NCBI RefSeq assembly: GCF_014649775.1
Contig: NZ_BMTR01000018.1
Coordinates: forward strand, 62,001 to 126,000
Reading direction: 5' to 3'
DNA from: Streptomyces longisporoflavus
GTDB taxonomy: Bacteria > Actinomycetota > Actinomycetes > Streptomycetales > Streptomycetaceae
Length of the DNA: 64,000 bases
Both the position numbers and the translations under genes were made by a program. The notes below the pieces were generated by a model. The model was given only the letters and a program-made list of their open reading frames with translations. It had not been told where the DNA came from and searched no databases. Of this stretch, positions 59,590-64,000 are shown piece by piece. Position 1 is the first letter of the stretch; each line of letters starts with the position of its first letter.

Positions 59590-61008
59590 ATGGCCCCAAG
59601 CGCCATGACCCGTTGGACCAAGTCGCTCTCGGACGCCCAGCCGGTCTCGTACTGGCTCGACGACCCCGGCAGGCCCCGCGCCGAGCCCGCCCTCACCGCC
59701 GACGAGCAGTGCGACCTCCTTGTCGTCGGGGGCGGCTACAGCGGACTGTGGACCGCACTGATCGCCAAGGAACGCGACCCGGACCGCGATGTGGTCCTTG
59801 TCGAGGGCCGGGAGGCGGGCTGGGCCGCCTCCGGCCGCAACGGCGGCTTCTGCGCCGCGTCCCTCACGCACGGCCTCGCGAACGGCCTCTCCCGCTGGCC
59901 CGGCGAGATCGCGAAGCTGGAGGAACTCGGCGCCCGCAACCTCGACGAGATCGAGGCGGCCGTCAAGCGCTACTCCATCGACTGCGACTTCGAGCGCACC
60001 GGCGAGATCGACGTGGCCACCCAGCCGCACCAGCTCACCGAACTGCGCGAGATGTACGAGGAGACGGCGCGGCACGGCCTCGCGGGCGGCTCCGAACTGC
60101 TCGACGCGGACGCCGTGCGCGCCCACGTCGACTCGCCGACCTTCCTCGGCGGCCTCTGGGACCGCGAGGGCGTCGCCCTGCTCAACCCGGCGAAGCTCGC
60201 CTGGGGCCTCAAGCGCGCCTGCCTGGAGAAGGGCGTGCGCGTCTACGAGCACACGCCGGCGCTCCGACTCGTCTCGTCCGGCGCGGGGATGGCCGTGCGC
60301 ACCCCGTACGGCCGGATCCGCGCACGCCAGGTCGCGCTCGCCACGAACATCTTCCCTTCGCTGGTCAAGCGCGTGCGCGCGTACACCGTCCCGGTCTACG
60401 ACTACGCGCTGATGACGGAGCCGCTGACCGAGGAGCAGCTGGCCGCGATCGGCTGGAAGAACCGCCAGGGACTCGGGGACAGCGCCAACCAGTTCCACTA
60501 CTTCCGGCTCTCCGCCGACAACCGCATCCTGTGGGGCGGTTACGACGCGATCTATCCGTTCGGCGGCAAGCTGCGTGCCGAGCACGACGACCGCCCCGAG
60601 ACGTACGCGAAGCTGGCGGGCCACTTCTTCACCTGCTTCCCGCAGTTGGAGGGGGTCCGGTTCACGCACGCGTGGGGCGGCGCGATCGACACGTGCTCGC
60701 GCTTCTCGGCGTTCTTCGGCACGGCGCACGGGGGGCGCGTCGCGTACGCGGCGGGCTACACCGGGCTCGGTGTCGGGGCCACCCGGTTCGGCGCCGACGT
60801 CATGCTGGACCTGCTCTCCGGCGAGCGCACGGAACGTACGTCCCTGGAGATGGTGCGCACGAAACCGCTGCCGTTCCCGCCCGAGCCGTTCGCCTGGACG
60901 GGCGTCGCCCTGACGAAGTGGTCCCTGGCCCGTGCGGACGAGAACGGCGGCAGGCGCAACCTGTGGCTGAAGACGATGGACAAGCTTGGCCTGGGTTTCG
61001 ACAGCTGA
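59590..61008 (+). CDS. FAD-dependent oxidase, gamma-glutamylputrescine oxidase (PuuB)-like
   Basis: A 472-residue D-amino-acid-oxidase-fold flavoenzyme. FAD-binding GxGxxG region LLVVGGGYSGLWTALIAKER and C-terminal GYTGLGVGATRFGADVMLDL. FAD-linked oxidases of this group oxidise gamma-glutamylputrescine or other amines, releasing the aldehyde for a dehydrogenase. AAGGAG lies about 11 bases before the ATG. Last gene of the uptake/oxidation run. Confidence 0.88.
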   Translation: MAPSAMTRWTKSLSDAQPVSYWLDDPGRPRAEPALTADEQCDLLVVGGGYSGLWTALIAKERDPDRDVVLVEGREAGWAASGRNGGFCAASLTHGLANGLSRWPGEIAKLEELGARNLDEIEAAVKRYSIDCDFERTGEIDVATQPHQLTELREMYEETARHGLAGGSELLDADAVRAHVDSPTFLGGLWDREGVALLNPAKLAWGLKRACLEKGVRVYEHTPALRLVSSGAGMAVRTPYGRIRARQVALATNIFPSLVKRVRAYTVPVYDYALMTEPLTEEQLAAIGWKNRQGLGDSANQFHYFRLSADNRILWGGYDAIYPFGGKLRAEHDDRPETYAKLAGHFFTCFPQLEGVRFTHAWGGAIDTCSRFSAFFGTAHGGRVAYAAGYTGLGVGATRFGADVMLDLLSGERTERTSLEMVRTKPLPFPPEPFAWTGVALTKWSLARADENGGRRNLWLKTMDKLGLGFDS

Positions 61009-61147
61009 CGGACGTGCCGCGGGGCCCGGACGGCTGCCTCTGTCGACTCTTCGTCAACAAGTTCTCCGAACCCGCGTAACGCTTCCGACCGAACCCCCTC
61101 TCTCCCGTGTCAGGCACAGCTGTTGCACAAGAGAGGGAGGTTCCCCC

Positions 61148-61606
61148 ATGACTGACCCCGGGGCGAAGTCGGCCGTCGAGTGGCTCGTGTCGGTGGCGCC
61201 GGATCCGGATGCCTGCCGCTGGGAGTGGGAGCGAAATCCCCTCGGCGTGGCACTCCTTCCCGCCGGCAGGCTCTGGGACGTACTGATCCTGCCGGGCGAA
61301 CTCGGCTATCCGACGCTCGACGTGCTGACCCGCTGCATCGACCGCCCCGGCCCGGTGCTCGCGGACTTCGGCGACTCCCGCATGGGCTTCTTCGTCCCGG
61401 CGGGCACCGTCGCCCGCTGGGTCGGCACGGGCGTGCGCGGCGCGGGCCGCGGCACCTGGATCGTGGTCCCTTACCCGGGGCGCTCCACGGGCGGCGTCCG
61501 CTGGCTCGTGCCGCCCGACGGGTCGGGCACGCTGACGGATCCGGCGCTGCTCGAACTCGCGATGCACGAGGCGGCGGCGCAGCTGGCGCCGCGGGACGAG
61601 GAGTAA
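61148..61606 (+). CDS. Conserved hypothetical protein
   Basis: A 152-residue soluble protein. Contains WEWERNPLGVALLPAGRLWD, GPVLADFGDSRMGFFVPAGT and WIVVPYPGRSTGGVRWLVPP, a beta-rich pattern with many Gly/Pro turns resembling the N-terminal half of prim-pol-like regulatory proteins in Streptomyces. I cannot assign a function. GAGGGAGG lies before the ATG. Confidence 0.65.
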   Translation: MTDPGAKSAVEWLVSVAPDPDACRWEWERNPLGVALLPAGRLWDVLILPGELGYPTLDVLTRCIDRPGPVLADFGDSRMGFFVPAGTVARWVGTGVRGAGRGTWIVVPYPGRSTGGVRWLVPPDGSGTLTDPALLELAMHEAAAQLAPRDEE

Positions 61607-61670
61607 TTGTTGATGAGACCCTGACAACCTGACAACCTGCCGACCCGTTCGGTCTGGATCAGCTGTTCGC

Positions 61671-62387
61671 TTAGGTGGCGCGGTGTCCGTACCGCGTGTC
61701 CTCTTCGGTGGCGCGGTGCCCGTACCGCGCCACCACCAGCACCATCACCTGGAGCACGATCCCGAACAGACACCAGCTGGCCACGACGTCCAGCGGCCAG
61801 TGGTACCCGCGGCGCACCAGGCCGAGCCCGACCCCGAAGTTCAACAGCGCGCACGCGATGACCAGTTCACGCCGGGCGTACGTGCCGCGCAGGTACGGCA
61901 GCAGGAGCAGCGCTGCCCCGCCGTAGGCGACCATGGCGGTGGCGGTGTGGCCCGAGGGGTAGTAGCCGCTGCCGTCCATGCCGGGCGGGCCGGTGCGGTC
62001 GAAGAGCTCCTTCAGCGGGATCACGAGCGCCGGGACGGCCGCCATGGCCACGGCGGCGACCAGCGGGGCGAGCCACCAGCGGTACGTGCCCGCTCGGTGG
62101 CCGCGCCAAGCCGCGTAGGCGATGGCCACGGCGAGGACCGGCACCGCCAGGGAGACGCCGCCCAGATCGGCGAGGAATTCGGCCGCGCCGTCCGGGAGGC
62201 GGCTGCCGGTGATCCAGGGGCCGAGTCGCTCGTCCGCGTCGCGCAGGGGACCGTCGGCGGCGACCTGCCAGGTGACGAGCGCGAAGAGAAGCGCGCAGAG
62301 GCCGAGAAGGCCGAGGAAGAAAGTGGTCGGCCGCCCCGGAACAGGGGGGGTAGTTCCGAGGCGGCCGTCCTGACCGGTGTTCCGCAC
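61671..62387 (-). CDS. PAP2-family phosphatase (membrane)
   Basis: A 238-residue membrane protein with about six spans. The three phosphatase motifs are K-x-x-x-x-R (PLKELFDRTGPPG), PSGH (GYYPSGHTATAM) and R-x-x-x-H-x-x-x-D (VRRGYHWPLDVV). It dephosphorylates lipid or undecaprenyl phosphates. GTG 62387 is chosen; upstream frame is Pro-rich. The C-terminus repeats RYGHRAT twice owing to a 33-bp duplication. Confidence 0.85.
   Translation of the reverse strand: MRNTGQDGRLGTTPPVPGRPTTFFLGLLGLCALLFALVTWQVAADGPLRDADERLGPWITGSRLPDGAAEFLADLGGVSLAVPVLAVAIAYAAWRGHRAGTYRWWLAPLVAAVAMAAVPALVIPLKELFDRTGPPGMDGSGYYPSGHTATAMVAYGGAALLLLPYLRGTYARRELVIACALLNFGVGLGLVRRGYHWPLDVVASWCLFGIVLQVMVLVVARYGHRATEEDTRYGHRAT
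61674..61740. repeat. 33-bp tandem duplication at the PAP2 gene 3' end
   Basis: ggtggcgcggtgtccgtacc at 61674 recurs at 61707 (one mismatch). In frame it encodes RYGHRAT twice, the first followed by EED. The stop is at 61671. Confidence 0.85.
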
Positions 62388-62704
62388 GCCCCGGGGGGTA
62401 TGGGGCGGGCGGGCATCCGATCGGTGAGGAGTTCCGGAGCCAGAAGCTCCGGGTGTGTGCGCGAGGGCACGACCAAGACGGGGCTGGGGAGGCTCCGTCC
62501 CGGTGTCGCCCACAGTCCCCTGTGGGCGGGGTGTTTCTCTCATCTGCAGAAACCGTACGTCAGGTGGCGACCCGTCCGACAGGCGGAACGGCAACCCGTC
62601 ATGGGGCCCGCACACGTTCTTCACACGCCCTGACGGTAACCCCAGGTCACCGGTCCTGCACCAGCTGCGGTACGCACGCGTCAGGGGCATGTGCCGACAC
62701 ATGC

Positions 62705-62746
62705 GGAGCCGGGATCATCCCGATTTTTCGGGGCGATCCCGGCTCC
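62705..62746 (-). terminator. Terminator downstream of the gabT-like gene
   Basis: GGAGCCGGGATC at 62705-62716 pairs perfectly with GATCCCGGCTCC at 62735-62746. The loop contains TTTTT. It lies 24 bases past the minus-strand stop. Confidence 0.8.
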
Positions 62747-62769
62747 GGCAGGCGGCACCGAAAGTGCGG

Positions 62770-64000
62770 TCAGATGCGCGCGAACGCGGCCTCGATGATG
62801 TCGAGACCCTCGGTCAGGAGGTCCTCGCCGATGACGAGCGGCGGCAGGAAGCGCAGGACGTTGCCGTACGTGCCGCAGGTCAGGACGAGCAGGCCCTCGG
62901 CGTGGCAGGCCTTGGCGAGCGCGGCCGTCGCCTCGGGGTTGGGCTCCTTGGTGGCGCGGTCCTTGACCAGCTCGATGGCGATCATCGCGCCACGGCCGCG
63001 GACGTCGCCGACGATCTCGTACTTCTCCGCGATGGCGTTCAGGCGGGCCTTCATCGTCGCCTCGATGGCCTTCGCCTTGCCGTTGAGGTCGAGCTCCTTC
63101 ATCGTCTCGATGGCCCCGAGCGCACCGGCGCAGGCCACCGGGTTGCCGCCGTAGGTGCCGCCGAGGCCGCCGGAGTGCGCGGCGTCCATGATCTCGGCGC
63201 GGCCCGTGACGGCGGCGAGCGGCAGACCGCCCGCGATGCCCTTGGCGGTCGTGATGAGGTCCGGGACGATGCCCTCGTCCTCGCACGCGAACCACTGGCC
63301 CGTACGGCAGAAGCCGGACTGGATCTCGTCCGCGACGAAGACGATGCCGTTGTCGTTGGCGAACTTCACGATCTCGGGCAGGAAGCCCTTCGCGGGCTCG
63401 ATGAAGCCGCCCTCGCCGAGCACCGGCTCGATGATGATCGCGGCGACGTTCTCCGCGCCGACCTGCTTGCTGATCATGTCGATGGCCTGCTTGGCGGCCT
63501 CGGGCCCGGCGTTCTCCTCGCCCGTGGGCCAGCGGTAGCCGTACGCCACCGGGACGCGATAGACCTCGGGCGCGAACGGACCGAAGCCGTTCTTGTACGG
63601 CATGTTCTTGGCGGTCAGCGCCATCGTGAGGTTCGTACGGCCGTGGTAGCCGTGGTCGAAGACGACGACGGCCTGGCGCTTGGTGTGCGCGCGGGCGATC
63701 TTGACGGCGTTCTCGACGGCCTCGGCGCCGGAGTTGAAGAGCGCGGACTTCTTCTCGTGGTCACCCGGCGTCAGCTCGGCGAGCTGCTCGGCGACGGCGA
63801 CGTACCCCTCGTAGGGCGTGACCATGAAACAGGTGTGCGTGAAGTCGGCGAGCTGCGCGGTCGCACGGCGTACGACGGCCTCGGCGCTGGCACCGACGGA
63901 CGTCACGGCGATGCCGGAACCGAAGTCGATGAAGCGGTTGCCGTCGACGTCCTCGATGATGCCGCCCCCCGCGCGCGCAGCGAAGACGGGCAGCACGGAA
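62770..64000 (-). CDS. gabT: 4-aminobutyrate aminotransferase (partial at window edge)
   Basis: PLP enzyme converting GABA and 2-oxoglutarate to succinate semialdehyde and glutamate. The visible 410 residues include NSGAEAVENAVKIARAHTKR, VFVADEIQSGFCRTGQWFAC, the Schiff-base Lys in LITTAKGIAGGLPLAAVTGR and GGTYGGNPVACAGAL. The N-terminus continues beyond 64000. This enzyme fits the end of the putrescine-to-GABA-to-succinate route encoded in this region. Confidence 0.92.
   Translation of the reverse strand, partial: SVLPVFAARAGGGIIEDVDGNRFIDFGSGIAVTSVGASAEAVVRRATAQLADFTHTCFMVTPYEGYVAVAEQLAELTPGDHEKKSALFNSGAEAVENAVKIARAHTKRQAVVVFDHGYHGRTNLTMALTAKNMPYKNGFGPFAPEVYRVPVAYGYRWPTGEENAGPEAAKQAIDMISKQVGAENVAAIIIEPVLGEGGFIEPAKGFLPEIVKFANDNGIVFVADEIQSGFCRTGQWFACEDEGIVPDLITTAKGIAGGLPLAAVTGRAEIMDAAHSGGLGGTYGGNPVACAGALGAIETMKELDLNGKAKAIEATMKARLNAIAEKYEIVGDVRGRGAMIAIELVKDRATKEPNPEATAALAKACHAEGLLVLTCGTYGNVLRFLPPLVIGEDLLTEGLDIIEAAFARI

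Overview
The window is a 64 kb piece of a Streptomyces (or very close actinomycete) chromosome. The evidence is the very high G+C content, frequent GTG starts, the rpsP-KH-rimM-trmD-rplS cluster followed by four tandem type I signal peptidases, the developmental sigma factor gene whiG next to dprA/comM, and the rpsB-tsf-pyrH-frr-cdsA block. All of this is typical core-chromosome order for Streptomyces. No rRNA, tRNA or CRISPR locus was recognised.

Layout. 1-5.5 kb: 3' part of an FtsH-type protease, a DinB/mycothiol-type protein, a LysR regulator, a methyltransferase and an archaeal/eukaryal-type prolyl-tRNA synthetase. 5.8-16.9 kb: a SprT-like zincin, the rpsP-khpA-rimM-trmD-rplS translation cluster, four lepB genes, a NUDIX hydrolase, a DUF2469 protein, YraN, ComM and DprA. 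17.3-25.5 kb: whiG, a TetR regulator, an M23 peptidase-like protein, rpsB, tsf, pyrH, frr, cdsA and a secreted endonuclease/exonuclease/phosphatase-fold protein.

25.9-31.3 kb: a 5.26 kb integrated element bounded by a perfect 56-bp direct repeat. The right copy contains the rlmN start codon and first codons, so the element entered the 5' end of rlmN and rebuilt the gene at its right junction. The element is decayed. An XRE regulator gene with two frameshifts is fused to a tyrosine integrase that has lost its N-terminus. No replication or transfer genes remain. It carries three uncharacterised membrane-anchored proteins, one of low G+C, and a relic of the same gene family that lies just outside the left junction.

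31.2-36.5 kb: rlmN, then a TPP riboswitch controlling a thiamine ABC transporter (thiBPQ). 36.5-41.8 kb: a maleylpyruvate-isomerase-like protein, a 4 x 85-bp tandem repeat, a LOG-family protein with a frameshifted end, a VOC protein and an ABC-type exporter with a degenerate ATPase.

41.8-64 kb is dominated by polyamine/GABA catabolism: an aminotransferase with a divergent Lrp/AsnC regulator, aldehyde dehydrogenase plus substrate-binding lipoprotein (copy 1), then aldehyde dehydrogenase, binding protein, ATPase, two permeases and a PuuB-like FAD oxidase (copy 2), and a gabT-like aminotransferase running off the right edge. Together these could import putrescine/spermidine, oxidise or transaminate it, oxidise the aldehyde and feed GABA to succinate. 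Between the two copies are a CHRD surface protein with its class F sortase, an HxlR regulator with an F420/NADP-type oxidoreductase, a GDPD, an adenosine deaminase and a NADAR protein.

Across the window, several genes end in short tandem duplications that copy the gene's own 3' end including the stop codon (ftsH, TetR, frr, binding protein 1, GDPD, PAP2 and possibly LOG). This pattern is described under findings.
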